A stretch of DNA of 64,000 bases from CAVRCA01 sp965218045 (GTDB lineage: Bacteria; Pseudomonadota; Alphaproteobacteria; Acetobacterales; Acetobacteraceae). Below, in pieces: positions 1 through 8,538 of the stretch. Location of the stretch: contig CBDCJX010000011.1 in assembly GCA_965218045.1 (NCBI GenBank), forward strand, positions 558,001 through 622,000. The letters are read 5' to 3'. The notes below the pieces were generated by a model. That model searched no databases. It had not been told where the DNA came from and was given only the letters and a program-made list of their open reading frames with translations. The position numbers and the translations under genes were made by a program. Position 1 is the stretch's first letter, and every line of letters starts with the position of its first letter.

Positions 1-1
1 C

Positions 2-139
2 GGCATGACCTTGATCGCCGACGGGTTCGGGGCGCATGTGCCAAAAGGCTACATCTACGCGGCAATGGGTTTCTCGGCGGCGGTGGAGGTGCTGAACCAG
101 TTCGCCTCGCGCCGCCGCGAGCGGCAGCTTCAGCGCTGA
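2..139 (+). CDS. TerC family integral membrane protein, C-terminal fragment
   Basis: Only the last 45 residues are in the window; the gene enters from the left edge. The reading GMTLIADGFGAHVPKGYIYA is characteristic of the C-terminus of TerC/YegH-type membrane proteins (the last transmembrane region, after the DGFG turn), and it ends in a basic tail. Members are polytopic inner-membrane proteins linked to metal homeostasis and tellurite resistance; the substrate here cannot be inferred. The stop overlaps the 3' end of the convergent era gene by 10 bases. Confidence 0.75.
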   Translation, partial: GMTLIADGFGAHVPKGYIYAAMGFSAAVEVLNQFASRRRERQLQR

Positions 140-1029
140 TCGGGATCGTCCAGCCCGATCGCTCGCAGCCGGGCGCGCTCCTCGTCCCAGCCGGAGCGTT
201 CCTTGACGTTGAGAAACAGGTGGATCGGTCGGTCGAGCAAGTCGGCTAAATGGGCGCGGGCGCGGGCGCCGATCGTCTTGATGCGCGCGCCCTTGTCGCC
301 GATCAGGATCGCCTTGTGGCCGGGGCGGGCGACGTAGATCGTCGCGTCGATCCGCACCGAGCCGTCGCGGCGTTCCTGCCAGCTCTCGGTTTCCACCGTC
401 GCGCCGTACGGCACCTCCTCGTGGGTCTGCAGAAAGATTTGCTCGCGGACGATCTCGGCGGCGAGCAAGCGGTCCGGTAGGTCGGTGAGGTCATCCTCGG
501 GGTAGAGGAATGGCCCCTCGGGCATTGCCTCGGCGAGCGCGTCGAGCAAGGTGTCGAGCCCGTCGCCGGTGGTCGCGCTGACCATGAAGGTGGCCTCGAA
601 CGGCGCCAGGGCGGCCAGCTCGGCAGTGAGCGGCAGCAAGGTCGAGACCGCGACCTGGTCGATCTTGTTCAGCACCAGCCAGACCCGCCGCCCGGCCGGC
701 GCGGCCCGCGCGATGATGGCGCGCACGCTCTCCGTGGCGCCGGTCTTGGCGTCGACCAGAACCAGGGTGAGGTCGGCGTCCTGCGCTCCCGTCCAGGCCG
801 CCGCGACCATCGCCCGGTCGAGCCGGCGGCGCGGCTGGAAGATGCCTGGCGTGTCGACCAGCAGGATCTGGCTCTCCCCGCGCATCAGGATGCCGAGCAC
901 GCGGAAACGAGTGGTCTGTGCCTTGGGCGAGACGATGGAGAGCTTGGCGCCGGTGAGCCGGTTCAGCAGGGTGGACTTGCCCGCGTTCGGCGCGCCGATG
1001 ACGGCCGCGAAGCCACAGCGCCGGCTCAT
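130..1029 (-). CDS. era: GTPase Era
   Basis: Era is an essential GTPase that binds the 3' end of 16S rRNA and helps mature the 30S subunit. The 299-residue protein has the usual length. It shows the P-loop GAPNAGKST near the N-terminus, the G3 motif DTPG, the G4 motif NKID, and a C-terminal KH domain with the GDKGARIKTIG loop. I chose the ATG at 1029 because it starts directly before the GTPase domain; the frame stays open upstream, but only as a shadow of rnc. The start overlaps the rnc stop by four bases (ATGA), so translation is probably coupled. This is the last gene of the minus-strand run that begins at folK. Confidence 0.97.
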   Translation of the reverse strand: MSRRCGFAAVIGAPNAGKSTLLNRLTGAKLSIVSPKAQTTRFRVLGILMRGESQILLVDTPGIFQPRRRLDRAMVAAAWTGAQDADLTLVLVDAKTGATESVRAIIARAAPAGRRVWLVLNKIDQVAVSTLLPLTAELAALAPFEATFMVSATTGDGLDTLLDALAEAMPEGPFLYPEDDLTDLPDRLLAAEIVREQIFLQTHEEVPYGATVETESWQERRDGSVRIDATIYVARPGHKAILIGDKGARIKTIGARARAHLADLLDRPIHLFLNVKERSGWDEERARLRAIGLDDPDQR

Positions 1030-1697
1030 CCGGCCAGTGCCTGCAACAGGTCGGCCGCCGCCGCCTGCTCGGCCGCCCGCTTGCTGCCAGCGCAACCCTC
1101 GCCGGTGGTCGCGGCCACCGAGACGGTGACGCGAAAGCGTGGCTGGTGCGGCGGCCCCTCTCGCGCGGCGACGACGTAGCGCGGCAGATCGAGGCCGCGC
1201 GCCTGCATCCACTCCTGCAGCCGGGTCTTGGCGTCCTGCGGCGGATCGAGCTGCGCCGTCATCGCGTCCGCCCAAGCGCGGCGGACGAACTCGCGCGCCT
1301 TGTCCAGCCCGGCGTCGAGATAGAGCGCGCCGATCGTCGCCTCCAGCGCGTCGGCCAGCACGGTGGCGCGGCGCTTCACCCCGGCGCGCACCTCGCCGGG
1401 TGCCGCCGACAGCGCCGTACCTAACCCGCCCGCCTCCGCCACCGTCGCCAGCACCGGCTGCGAGACCAGATGGGCGAGCCGCCGGCCCAACGCGCCCTCC
1501 TGCTCGTCCGGGAAGCGCTCGGCGAGCCACTCGGCGACGATCAGCCCGAGCACGCGGTCGCCGATGAACTCCAGCCGTTCGTTGGAACTGCCCCGATGGC
1601 CGCGCCCCTGCAGCGCCGAACGATGCGTCAGCGCCTCTCGCAGCAGGTCGGGGCGGGCGAAATCATGCCCGAGCAGGGCCTGGAAGCTGGTACTCAA
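1026..1697 (-). CDS. rnc: Ribonuclease III
   Basis: RNase III cleaves double-stranded RNA in rRNA and mRNA processing. The N-terminal nuclease domain carries the signature NERLEFIGDRVLGLIVAEWL (family consensus NERLEFLGDSVL), and the C-terminal half is a dsRNA-binding domain ending in AAEQAAAADLLQAL. There is no ATG near the expected start. The TTG at 1697 overlaps the lepB stop (TTGA) and gives 223 residues, matching the family; a GTG at 1757 would give 243 residues and a long overlap with lepB. I prefer the TTG. The 3' end overlaps era by four bases. Confidence 0.93.
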   Translation of the reverse strand: MSTSFQALLGHDFARPDLLREALTHRSALQGRGHRGSSNERLEFIGDRVLGLIVAEWLAERFPDEQEGALGRRLAHLVSQPVLATVAEAGGLGTALSAAPGEVRAGVKRRATVLADALEATIGALYLDAGLDKAREFVRRAWADAMTAQLDPPQDAKTRLQEWMQARGLDLPRYVVAAREGPPHQPRFRVTVSVAATTGEGCAGSKRAAEQAAAADLLQALAG

Positions 1698-2479
1698 TGG
1701 ATCGTGTTGAACAGGCGACCCCAGCGGATCTCCATCGGCCAATACCAGAACTGCCACCAGGGCTCGTCGCCGCCGATGGAGAAGAACAGGAATTCGGCGC
1801 GTCCCACCAGGTTCTCCACCGGCACGTAGCCGACGCCATTGTCCATGAACCGACTGTCGAGACTGTTGTCGCGATTGTCGCCCATCGCGAACACATGGGC
1901 GGGCGGGACCAGGAATTCGACCGTGTTGTTCGCGCTACCTTCATCGGTTGCCTTGCAGATGTAGTGTTTCACGCCGTTCGGCAGCGTCTCGAGATAGCGG
2001 CGCTCCACCATGCGGATGCCGCCGTCGTCGATGGCGCAGTCACCGGCCGCCTTTCGCGAGACCTCCTGGCGATTGATGAAAAGCTGGCCGTGTCGCACCT
2101 GGATGCGGTCGCCCGGCAGGCCGACTATGCGCTTGATGTAGTCGACGCTGGTGTCGCGCGGCAGCTTGAAGACCGCCACGTCACCGCGCGTCGGCAGGCT
2201 GCCGAAAATGCGGCCGTTGAACAGCGGCGGCGAGAACGGCAGCGAGAAGCGCGAGTAGCCGTAGCTATATTTCGAAACGAACAGATAGTCGCCCACCAGC
2301 AAGGTCGGGATCATGCTGCCCGACGGGATATTGAACGGCTCGAACAGCACGGTGCGGATCAATATCGCGATCAGGCCGGCATAGATGAACGTCTTGACGT
2401 TTTCGAGCAGGCCGCTCGACTTGCGTTTCGTCTTGCTTGAGGTGGCTTCCGGCCGCGAGTTCCGGCGGTTCACGCCCAC
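1694..2479 (-). CDS. lepB: Signal peptidase I
   Basis: Inner-membrane protease that removes signal peptides from secreted proteins. After one hydrophobic segment (around residues 28-45) come the catalytic Ser55 in the PSGSMIPTL motif, the catalytic Lys116 in DYIKRIVGLPGD, and the conserved box GDNRDNSLDSRF. I chose the GTG at 2479 because a GAAGGA ribosome binding site (2489-2494) lies nine bases upstream and it starts just after acpS. The frame extends to a TTG at 2515, but that start lies inside acpS. Length is 261 residues. The gene sits between acpS and rnc, an order common in alphaproteobacteria. Confidence 0.95.
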   Translation of the reverse strand: MGVNRRNSRPEATSSKTKRKSSGLLENVKTFIYAGLIAILIRTVLFEPFNIPSGSMIPTLLVGDYLFVSKYSYGYSRFSLPFSPPLFNGRIFGSLPTRGDVAVFKLPRDTSVDYIKRIVGLPGDRIQVRHGQLFINRQEVSRKAAGDCAIDDGGIRMVERRYLETLPNGVKHYICKATDEGSANNTVEFLVPPAHVFAMGDNRDNSLDSRFMDNGVGYVPVENLVGRAEFLFFSIGGDEPWWQFWYWPMEIRWGRLFNTIH

Positions 2480-2492
2480 GTGCGTCTTTCCT

Positions 2493-2915
2493 TCAAGCAA
2501 GCGCGGCCGCGCCAAGCGGCACGGCCGAGATGATCACCTGCGCGTAGGCGTAGGGGTATTCGTCCGTCATCGTCAAGGCAACCACCGCCGCCATGCCTTC
2601 GGGCGTGATCGCGGCGAGCCGGGTGGCGGCACCACCCGCCAAACGCAAGGTCGGCTGCCCTCCCGGCAGGTTCACCACCCCGAGGTCGCTCAGGAACACG
2701 CCCCGGCGAAACCCGGTGCCGAGCGCCTTGGCGGCGGCCTCCTTGGCGGCGAACCGTTTGGCGAAGGTGCCCGCGCGCGATTTCTCGGTTCGCCCGGCGG
2801 CCTTGCTCCGCTCGATCTCGGTGAACACCCGTTCGAGAAAGCGATCGCCGTGGCGCTCGATCGTCCGCTCGATGCGTCTGATGTCGCAGATATCGGAGCC
2901 GAGGCCGAGGATCAT
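2493..2915 (-). CDS. acpS: Holo-[acyl-carrier-protein] synthase
   Basis: Transfers 4'-phosphopantetheine from CoA to apo-ACP, activating fatty acid synthesis. The 140-residue protein starts MILGLGSDICDIRRIE, with the metal-binding Asp8, and has the second motif FAAKEAAAKALGTGF with Glu59, as in the trimeric AcpS family. The ATG at 2915 is fixed by the family N-terminus. It lies 34 bases after rsh and 13 bases before the lepB start. Its last bases contain the lepB ribosome binding site. Confidence 0.96.
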   Translation of the reverse strand: MILGLGSDICDIRRIERTIERHGDRFLERVFTEIERSKAAGRTEKSRAGTFAKRFAAKEAAAKALGTGFRRGVFLSDLGVVNLPGGQPTLRLAGGAATRLAAITPEGMAAVVALTMTDEYPYAYAQVIISAVPLGAAALA

Positions 2916-2949
2916 GCCTCGCACCCTGATCGTGCTGTGCCACAACGCA

Positions 2950-5235
2950 TCAGCCGCGTGCCCGGTCAACCTCGGTGATGCCGGCGGCACCGCGCAGCCC
3001 GGCGATCACCATGGAGAGATGGCGCAGATCGCGCACGTCCACGTCAACCAATGCCTCGAAAAAGTCCTGCTGGCGGCTGACGATCTTGATCGTATTGATC
3101 GCGCCTTCCTGCTTGGCAACCGCATTGGTCAGGCTGGCGAGCGCACCCGGCTGGTTTGCCGCCACCAGGCTGATCCGCCCGGTGTGCGTGTTCTTGCCGC
3201 CGCTCTTGCCGGCGCCGAGCGCGCCAAAATCCCAGTCGACGTCGATGAACCGCTCAGGTGTGGCGGCGAAGGAGGCCAGGGTCTGGCAATCCTTGGTATG
3301 CAACGTGACACCCTTGCCGGTGGTGACGATGCCAACGATAGGGTCGCCCGGCAGTGGATGGCAGCAGCCGGCGTAGTGCACGGACATGCCGGCCACGAGT
3401 CCGGTCACCGGCATGCTCTCGTGCGGGCCGGGCGGTCGCGACCCTGGACGCGGCGGCAGGCTCGGCATCATCCGCGGCGTTCGCGCCGACTGGCGCAGCT
3501 CGGGATACACTGCGTGTACCACGTCCCTCGGCCCGATATTGCCGTTGCCGACCGCGAGGTAGAGTTCGTCCGCCGAAGCCTGCTTCAAGGTCTTCAGCGC
3601 CGGCGCCAGCGCCTTTTCCGAGCCGTCGACGCCGGCTTGGCGGAACGCCTTGGCGAGCTCGGCGCGGCCGGCGTCGATATATTGCTGGCGCTGCTGCTGG
3701 TGGATGAAGCGGCGCACCCGGGCGCGCGCCTTGCCGGTGACGACGAAGCGCTCCCATTGCGGCGACGGCGTGCCGCCGCGCGAGGTCATGATCTCGACCT
3801 GGTCGCCGTTCTGCAGCGCGTGCCGGAGCGGCATCAGCCGCCCGTTCACCTTGGCGCCGACGCAGGCATCGCCGACCTGGCTGTGCACCGCATAGGCGAA
3901 GTCGACCGGCGTCGCACCGCGCGGCAACTGGATCAGTTGCCCTTTCGGGGTGAAGCAAAAAACCTGGTCCTCGTAGAGTTCGAGCTTGGTGTTCTCGAGG
4001 AACTCGTCGGGCGCTGCGGAATTGTCGAGGATCTCCAACAGATCCTGCACCCAGCGAAACCGCTGGATGTCGGTCGGATCCACGCCGTCCTGCTTATAGC
4101 CCCAGTGCGTGGCGACACCGTTCTCGGCGATGTCGTGCATCTCGGCGGTGCGGATCTGCACCTCGATCTTCTGATTGCGCGGCTCACGCAATGTGACGCC
4201 GGTGTGCAGGCTCTGGTAGCCGTTGGATTTCGGCGTGGAGATGTAGTCCTTGAACCTGCCGGCGATCACCGGATAGGCGGAATGCACCGCGCCGAGCGCG
4301 CCGTAGCACGCCTCCTTGGTCGGCACGACCACGCGAAACGCCATGATGTCGGAGAGCTGCTCGAAGGCGACGTTGCGCCGCTGCATCTTCTCCCAGATCG
4401 AATAGGGCGACTTCTCGCGCCCGGTCACCTCGATCACCCGTATGCCGGCTTCCTCGCAGACACGCGCGAGTTCGGCACCCACCTCGTCGATCACGTCCGC
4501 ACCCTGGCCGCGCAGGAAGTTGAGCCGCGCCTGGATCGTGTCGTAGGCCTCGGCATCAAGCTGCGCGAAGGCGATGGATTGGAGCTCGGTCTTGATCTGG
4601 TCCATGCCGATGCGCTCGGCCAGCGGCGCGTAAATCTCCATCGTCTCGCGCGCGATGCGCTTGCGTCGCTCCAGGTCGGCGACGAAGTGCAAGGTGCGCA
4701 TGTTGTGCAGCCGGTCGGCGAGCTTGACCAGCAGCACGCGAATATCCCGGCTGATCGCCAGCACGAGCTTGCGAAAGTTCTCCGCCTGCTTGGTGCGGTC
4801 CGATTGCAGTTCGAGGCGGGTGAGCTTGGTTACGCCGTCGACCAGCCCCGCGACCGTCTTGCCGAAACGCTGCTCGACATCGACGAGCTTGACCGGCGTG
4901 TCCTCGATTACGTCGTGCAGCAGCCCGGTAACGATGCTGGCGGTGTCGAGCCGGTAGCCCGCCAGGATGTCCGCCACCGCGACCGGATGCGAGATGTAGG
5001 GATCGCCGTTGTCGCGCCGCTGTGCACCGTGCGCCTTCATGGCGAGAACGTAGGCGGCGTCGATCAGGTCGGTGTCGGCTTTCGGATCATAGCCGAGGAT
5101 TTTTTCCGTCAGTTCGAACTGGCGGATGATTTCGGGCCGCGTGGCCGAGCCCGTGGCTGCGGTCCTCGCTGCTGTGGTGCCGTCCGGCGCACGGGGCGGC
5201 GCCTGGACCGGCTGTCCGCGCGCGCCCCGGATCAT
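2950..5235 (-). CDS. rsh: Bifunctional (p)ppGpp synthetase/hydrolase (RelA/SpoT homolog)
   Basis: Makes and degrades the alarmone (p)ppGpp and so controls the stringent response. The 761-residue protein has all four expected domains in order: an HD hydrolase domain (about residues 60-200) with the intact GLLHDVIEDT motif, a synthetase domain (about 250-400) with the YISTPKSNGYQSLHTGV stretch, a TGS domain (about 420-490), and a C-terminal ACT domain. The intact HD motif argues for active hydrolysis. It lies 12 bases downstream of rpoZ and upstream of acpS; pdxJ, which often sits between rsh and acpS in related genomes, is absent. The N-terminal 35 residues are low complexity. Confidence 0.95.
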   Translation of the reverse strand: MIRGARGQPVQAPPRAPDGTTAARTAATGSATRPEIIRQFELTEKILGYDPKADTDLIDAAYVLAMKAHGAQRRDNGDPYISHPVAVADILAGYRLDTASIVTGLLHDVIEDTPVKLVDVEQRFGKTVAGLVDGVTKLTRLELQSDRTKQAENFRKLVLAISRDIRVLLVKLADRLHNMRTLHFVADLERRKRIARETMEIYAPLAERIGMDQIKTELQSIAFAQLDAEAYDTIQARLNFLRGQGADVIDEVGAELARVCEEAGIRVIEVTGREKSPYSIWEKMQRRNVAFEQLSDIMAFRVVVPTKEACYGALGAVHSAYPVIAGRFKDYISTPKSNGYQSLHTGVTLREPRNQKIEVQIRTAEMHDIAENGVATHWGYKQDGVDPTDIQRFRWVQDLLEILDNSAAPDEFLENTKLELYEDQVFCFTPKGQLIQLPRGATPVDFAYAVHSQVGDACVGAKVNGRLMPLRHALQNGDQVEIMTSRGGTPSPQWERFVVTGKARARVRRFIHQQQRQQYIDAGRAELAKAFRQAGVDGSEKALAPALKTLKQASADELYLAVGNGNIGPRDVVHAVYPELRQSARTPRMMPSLPPRPGSRPPGPHESMPVTGLVAGMSVHYAGCCHPLPGDPIVGIVTTGKGVTLHTKDCQTLASFAATPERFIDVDWDFGALGAGKSGGKNTHTGRISLVAANQPGALASLTNAVAKQEGAINTIKIVSRQQDFFEALVDVDVRDLRHLSMVIAGLRGAAGITEVDRARG

Positions 5236-5247
5236 GCCTCGATGATC

Positions 5248-5655
5248 CTACCGGCGCGAACGGCCGCCGAGCTCGGCCTCGATCGCGGCTTCAAAGTCCT
5301 CGGGGGTTATGTCCTCATTCTCGACCGGCAGGCTGGCCGCCTCCTCGTCGGCGGAGACGTCCTGCAATCCGAAGATGTTCTGGTCGGTGGGGATAAGATC
5401 GAGCACCTCCTCGTCGGCCGGCTCGGGCTCGGGCGCGCGGGTCAGCGACTTGACCAGATCCTGCTCGAGGCGCGGCAGCTCGACCGTCTCCTCGGCGATC
5501 TCGCGGAGCGCGATGACCGGGTTCTTGTCGTCGTCCCGGTCGATTGTGAGCTCCTCGCCCCGGCTGATGTTGCGCGCTCGCTGTGCCGCGAGCAGCACCA
5601 ACTCGAACCGGTTGGGAACTCTTTGGACGCAATCTTCGACGGTGACGCGCGCCAT
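5248..5655 (-). CDS. rpoZ: RNA polymerase omega subunit
   Basis: Small RNA polymerase subunit that binds beta-prime and supports assembly; in many bacteria it forms part of a ppGpp site. The 135-residue protein begins MARVTVEDCVQRVPNRFELV and continues with the omega core (LLAAQRAR, DDDKNPVIALREIA). The acidic C-terminal extension from about residue 70 is typical of alphaproteobacterial omega. A GGAGG site lies upstream of the ATG. Placement directly before rsh is the classic linkage. Confidence 0.95.
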   Translation of the reverse strand: MARVTVEDCVQRVPNRFELVLLAAQRARNISRGEELTIDRDDDKNPVIALREIAEETVELPRLEQDLVKSLTRAPEPEPADEEVLDLIPTDQNIFGLQDVSADEEAASLPVENEDITPEDFEAAIEAELGGRSRR

Positions 5656-5731
5656 GCGCTCAACCTCCAGGCATTCAACTCGGGTGAACCTTCGATCTAA
5701 GCGACCGCCGCGAGGTTTGCAAGGAAAACGG

Positions 5732-6244
5732 TCACTGCGGTGCCATTGGGGTCGGTGACCTTCTTGTTGGCAGGGCGGCGATCAGCGCTTCGACGCTGCG
5801 GCCGAGCACCGGATGCACCCAGCCGGGCGCGACCTCGGCCAGCGGCACCAAGACGAAGTCGCGTTGGTGGGCGCGCGGGTGCGGCAGCACGGGGTCGGGT
5901 GCCGCGCGGACGCGGTCGTCGAAAGCGATCAGATCGAGATCGAGCGTGCGTGCCGCGTTCGGCGCCGAGCGGCGACGACCCTCCCGGTGTTCGATCTCCT
6001 GCAACGCGGCGAGCAGCGCTTCGGGTTCAACCTCACCGGCAAGCTCGAGCCGCGCCACCCCGTTGATGTAGCGAGGCTGCGCCGAGGGCGGTTCGGCCGC
6101 GGTGTCGTGCCAGCGCGAAACCGCCACCAGACGCAAACCGGGAAGCTGCGCAAGCGCTCGAACGGCGCGCTCGCACGTCTCACGCGGCGGGCCGCCGTCC
6201 ACCCCAGGGAGATTCGCACCAACCCCTACAAGAATCAATTGCAC
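5732..6244 (-). CDS. folK: 2-amino-4-hydroxy-6-hydroxymethyldihydropteridine pyrophosphokinase
   Basis: HPPK transfers pyrophosphate to the pterin in folate synthesis. The 170-residue protein has the N-terminal GVGANLPG motif, the PRYINGVARLEL strand, and the signature ending TLDLDLIAFDD. The start is a GTG at 6244 (MQLILVGVGAN); no ATG is available in a sensible position. The gene heads the minus-strand housekeeping run and is separated from rpoZ by 76 bases. Its promoter should lie in the AT-rich divergent region shared with the NYN gene. Confidence 0.93.
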   Translation of the reverse strand: MQLILVGVGANLPGVDGGPPRETCERAVRALAQLPGLRLVAVSRWHDTAAEPPSAQPRYINGVARLELAGEVEPEALLAALQEIEHREGRRRSAPNAARTLDLDLIAFDDRVRAAPDPVLPHPRAHQRDFVLVPLAEVAPGWVHPVLGRSVEALIAALPTRRSPTPMAPQ

Positions 6245-6380
6245 AAATCTCGCGCTGCATTCACTGTTATATAACGCTAGTTCGTGCTTATATACCGCTA
6301 TCGTGTCAGAACGAATTGCTTACGGTGCAGTCGGACCGAGCCGCCGTTTAGAGCTCGGCAAAGCAGAGGATCATGTTCCC
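6245..6380. promoter_or_regulatory. AT-rich divergent promoter region with paired direct repeats
   Basis: This 136-base gap separates folK (minus) from the NYN gene (plus) and is strikingly AT-rich for the window. It contains a direct repeat, TTATATAACGCTA at 6267-6279 and TTATATACCGCTA at 6288-6300, 12 of 13 matches, spaced 21 bases start to start (two helical turns). The first copy is preceded by a G that completes the perfect palindrome GTTATATAAC at 6266-6275. TATAAC and TATACC could be -10 elements, but I see no convincing -35. It could be a promoter pair or an operator. Confidence 0.5.
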
Positions 6381-6989
6381 ATGCATTTCCTGCCCAACGA
6401 ACGGGTAGCTTTGTTTATAGATGGTGCGAACCTCTACTCGGCGTCGAGAAATCTGGGGTTCGATGTCGATTATCGCAACCTTTTGGAGTTCTTCCGACGC
6501 AAGACCCATGTCGTACGGGCATACTATTACTCCGCTGTGCTGGAAACTGACGAATATTCTCCGCTCAAGCCGTTGACCGACTGGCTGGCGTACAACGGCT
6601 ACACCCTCGTGACCAAACCCGCGAAGGAGTTCACCGACGCCACCGGGCGGCGGCGGGTCAAGGGGAACATGGATATCGAGGTCGCAGTCGACATGCTGGA
6701 GCTCGCCGGCCGGATCGATCACGCCGTGCTGTTTAGTGGCGACTCCGACTTCCGCCGGCTGGTCGACGCGGTGCAACGCAAGGGCGTGCGGGTCTCGGTT
6801 ATTTCATCGATCAAGACCAGCCCCCCGATGGTTGCCGACGAGTTGCGCCGGCAGGCCGATCAGTTCCTGGAATTGGCCGACATCGCGCCCGAGTTCACCC
6901 GCCGTCAGACCGAGCCGCGTTCACGCCCGTCACCGGTGCGGCAGACGCCGGCCGATCCGTTCTCGGAATCGTCGCACGACGCCGCATAG
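6381..6989 (+). CDS. NYN domain protein (LabA/PIN-like RNase family)
   Basis: The protein (202 residues from the ATG at 6381) is a complete NYN domain: the N-terminal ALFIDGANLY strand with the first acidic residue, KGNMDIEVAVDMLELA in the middle, and AVLFSGDSDFRRLVDAV with further acidic metal ligands. These PIN-like folds are thought to be metal-dependent RNases; the closest named relatives are LabA/DUF88 proteins. The last 40 residues are a Pro/Ser/Arg-rich tail. An AGAGGA site lies upstream of the chosen start; the frame is open further upstream, but this ATG fits the family. Its target RNA is unknown. Confidence 0.88.
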   Translation: MHFLPNERVALFIDGANLYSASRNLGFDVDYRNLLEFFRRKTHVVRAYYYSAVLETDEYSPLKPLTDWLAYNGYTLVTKPAKEFTDATGRRRVKGNMDIEVAVDMLELAGRIDHAVLFSGDSDFRRLVDAVQRKGVRVSVISSIKTSPPMVADELRRQADQFLELADIAPEFTRRQTEPRSRPSPVRQTPADPFSESSHDAA

Positions 6990-7043
6990 CCTTGCTACAA
7001 TGGGCCAGCGCCTCGATCGGGGCGGTGGACGCGGACATGTCGT

Positions 7044-7682
7044 TTGAGCCAGTCATTTGAGCCGAGTGCGGATTGCCCGCTGTGTCCCAGGCTGGTCGCC
7101 TATCGGGCGGCGAACCAACTGGTCAACCCGGACTGGTTCAACGCGCCCGTGCCTGGCTTTGGCCCGAGCGATGCCCGCCTGCTGATCGTCGGCATGGCAC
7201 CGGGCCTCCGAGGCGCCAACCGGACCGGGCGCCCGTTCACCGGCGACCACGCCGGTATCCTGCTCTACGCGACATTGCTGCGCTTCGGTCTGGCGGAGGG
7301 GAGCTATGGCGCGGACCCGCAGGATGGCCTGGCGCTGCGCGATTGCCGGATCGTGAACGCGGTCCGCTGCGCTCCGCCGGCCAACTTGCCGGAGCCAAGC
7401 GAAGTCACTACCTGCAACCAGTTCCTTGGCGCCGAGCTGCAAGCGATGCCGCAGCTCCAGGCGGTTCTTGCCCTTGGCGTCTTGGCGCACGCCGCCGTGC
7501 TGAAGGCGTGCGGCATGCCTGCCACGCGCGTCCGCTTCCGTCACGGCGAGATGCATCAATTGCCCGACGGCCTGCTGCTCGCTGACAGCTATCATGTCTC
7601 GCGCTACAACACGAACACCGGCCGGTTGACCGAAGCCATGTTCCACGATGTTGTCGCTTCAATCCTCACGCGGCTGAGCTAG
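7044..7682 (+). CDS. Type-5 uracil-DNA glycosylase
   Basis: Removes uracil and some other deaminated bases from DNA in base-excision repair. The 212-residue protein shows Cys11 and Cys14 (CPLC), Cys109 and Cys124, the likely 4Fe-4S ligands, and motif A as GMAPGLRGANRTGRPFTGD, which matches the UdgB (family 5) pattern rather than family 4. The C-terminal SYHVSRYNTNTGRLT corresponds to the DNA-intercalation motif. The start is a TTG at 7044; the ATG at 7037 is out of frame and ends after a few codons. The gene lies 54 bases after the NYN gene on the same strand. Confidence 0.88.
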   Translation: MSQSFEPSADCPLCPRLVAYRAANQLVNPDWFNAPVPGFGPSDARLLIVGMAPGLRGANRTGRPFTGDHAGILLYATLLRFGLAEGSYGADPQDGLALRDCRIVNAVRCAPPANLPEPSEVTTCNQFLGAELQAMPQLQAVLALGVLAHAAVLKACGMPATRVRFRHGEMHQLPDGLLLADSYHVSRYNTNTGRLTEAMFHDVVASILTRLS

Positions 7683-7788
7683 TCGCGACTTGGTTGGCCT
7701 CGCTGATACCCACTCCATGAGGGTGAACTGCCGCCCACGGTGGGTGCATGCGAGTGCTCGAGACCGGCGATGAGACGGCATCCCGAGT

Positions 7789-7826
7789 GTCGGGCTTGGT
7801 CAATACAGTCGGGCTTGGTCTATACG
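7789..7826 (+). repeat. Tandem 19-bp direct repeat upstream of the methyltransferase
   Basis: Two adjacent units, GTCGGGCTTGGTCAATACA (7789-7807) and GTCGGGCTTGGTCTATACG (7808-7826), share the first 13 bases exactly. The second ends immediately before the AGAGGAGG ribosome binding site of the methyltransferase gene, so the array lies in its leader or promoter. It may be an operator with two sites or a recent slippage duplication. Confidence 0.7.
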
Positions 7827-7839
7827 AGAGGAGGCTGAT

Positions 7840-8538
7840 TTGAGCGATGCAGCGGCGCCGGCACGGTATTTCCCGGAGGTGTTCAACGCTCCGGACGAGC
7901 AGCGCGCAAGACAGATCATACTGACCCCCGAGGGCCCGGACGCCGATACGGAAACCCGCTGGGCGATCGAGACACCATACCTGATCGGGTTGATGGGCGA
8001 GCAACTCCCGCTCCAAGCGGACACGCTGGTGATCGACTACGGCTGCGGCATCGGCCGCATCGCCAGGGCGATGATCGAGGCATTCGAATGCAGCGTGATC
8101 GGGGTCGATATCAGCCCAAACATGCGCGTCCTGGCGAATGACTACGTGCGGTCGGAGCGTTTCCTCGCCGTCTCGCCGGCCCAGTTCGACAGGTTGGTCG
8201 CGGCGGGGATGCGCGCCGACGCGGCGGCTTCGATCTGGGTATTGCAACATTGCCTGACACCAACCGACGACCTCGCGCGCATCGAACGCGGCCTTGCTCC
8301 TAGCGGCAGGTGCTTCGTCCTCAACATGTCCCTCCGGGCGGTTCCGGCCGTGGTCGCTCAGGCAGGCGAAGCCAGCAAGTTCATGTGGGCTCGCGACGGA
8401 GTTGACGTCGGCGCGTTGCTGCGCTCGATGTTTCACGTCGAGGCGGAGGGCGCGCCGGACAGGTCGCGTATGCCGAACACGGGTGACGCGGACAGCTACT
8501 GGATGCGGCTGCGTCGGCGCGACGATCAACCGCCGTAG
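7840..8538 (+). CDS. Class I SAM-dependent methyltransferase
   Basis: The 232-residue protein has a class I methyltransferase core: motif I as VIDYGCGIGRIA (about residues 63-74), followed by VIGVDIS, whose acidic residue would bind the SAM ribose, and a motif IV region around ASIWVLQHC. The substrate is not evident. Translation starts with a TTG at 7840 a few bases after a strong AGAGGAGG site. The 3' end overlaps the convergent molybdoenzyme gene by 13 bases. The tandem 19-bp repeat sits just upstream. Confidence 0.8.
   Translation: MSDAAAPARYFPEVFNAPDEQRARQIILTPEGPDADTETRWAIETPYLIGLMGEQLPLQADTLVIDYGCGIGRIARAMIEAFECSVIGVDISPNMRVLANDYVRSERFLAVSPAQFDRLVAAGMRADAAASIWVLQHCLTPTDDLARIERGLAPSGRCFVLNMSLRAVPAVVAQAGEASKFMWARDGVDVGALLRSMFHVEAEGAPDRSRMPNTGDADSYWMRLRRRDDQPP

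Noticed and set aside
2593..5700. Very long plus-strand open frame opposite rsh and rpoZ.
   Set aside because: It lies antisense to well-supported genes, has no domain or ribosome binding site, and its length follows from high GC codon bias (stop codons are rare in this frame).
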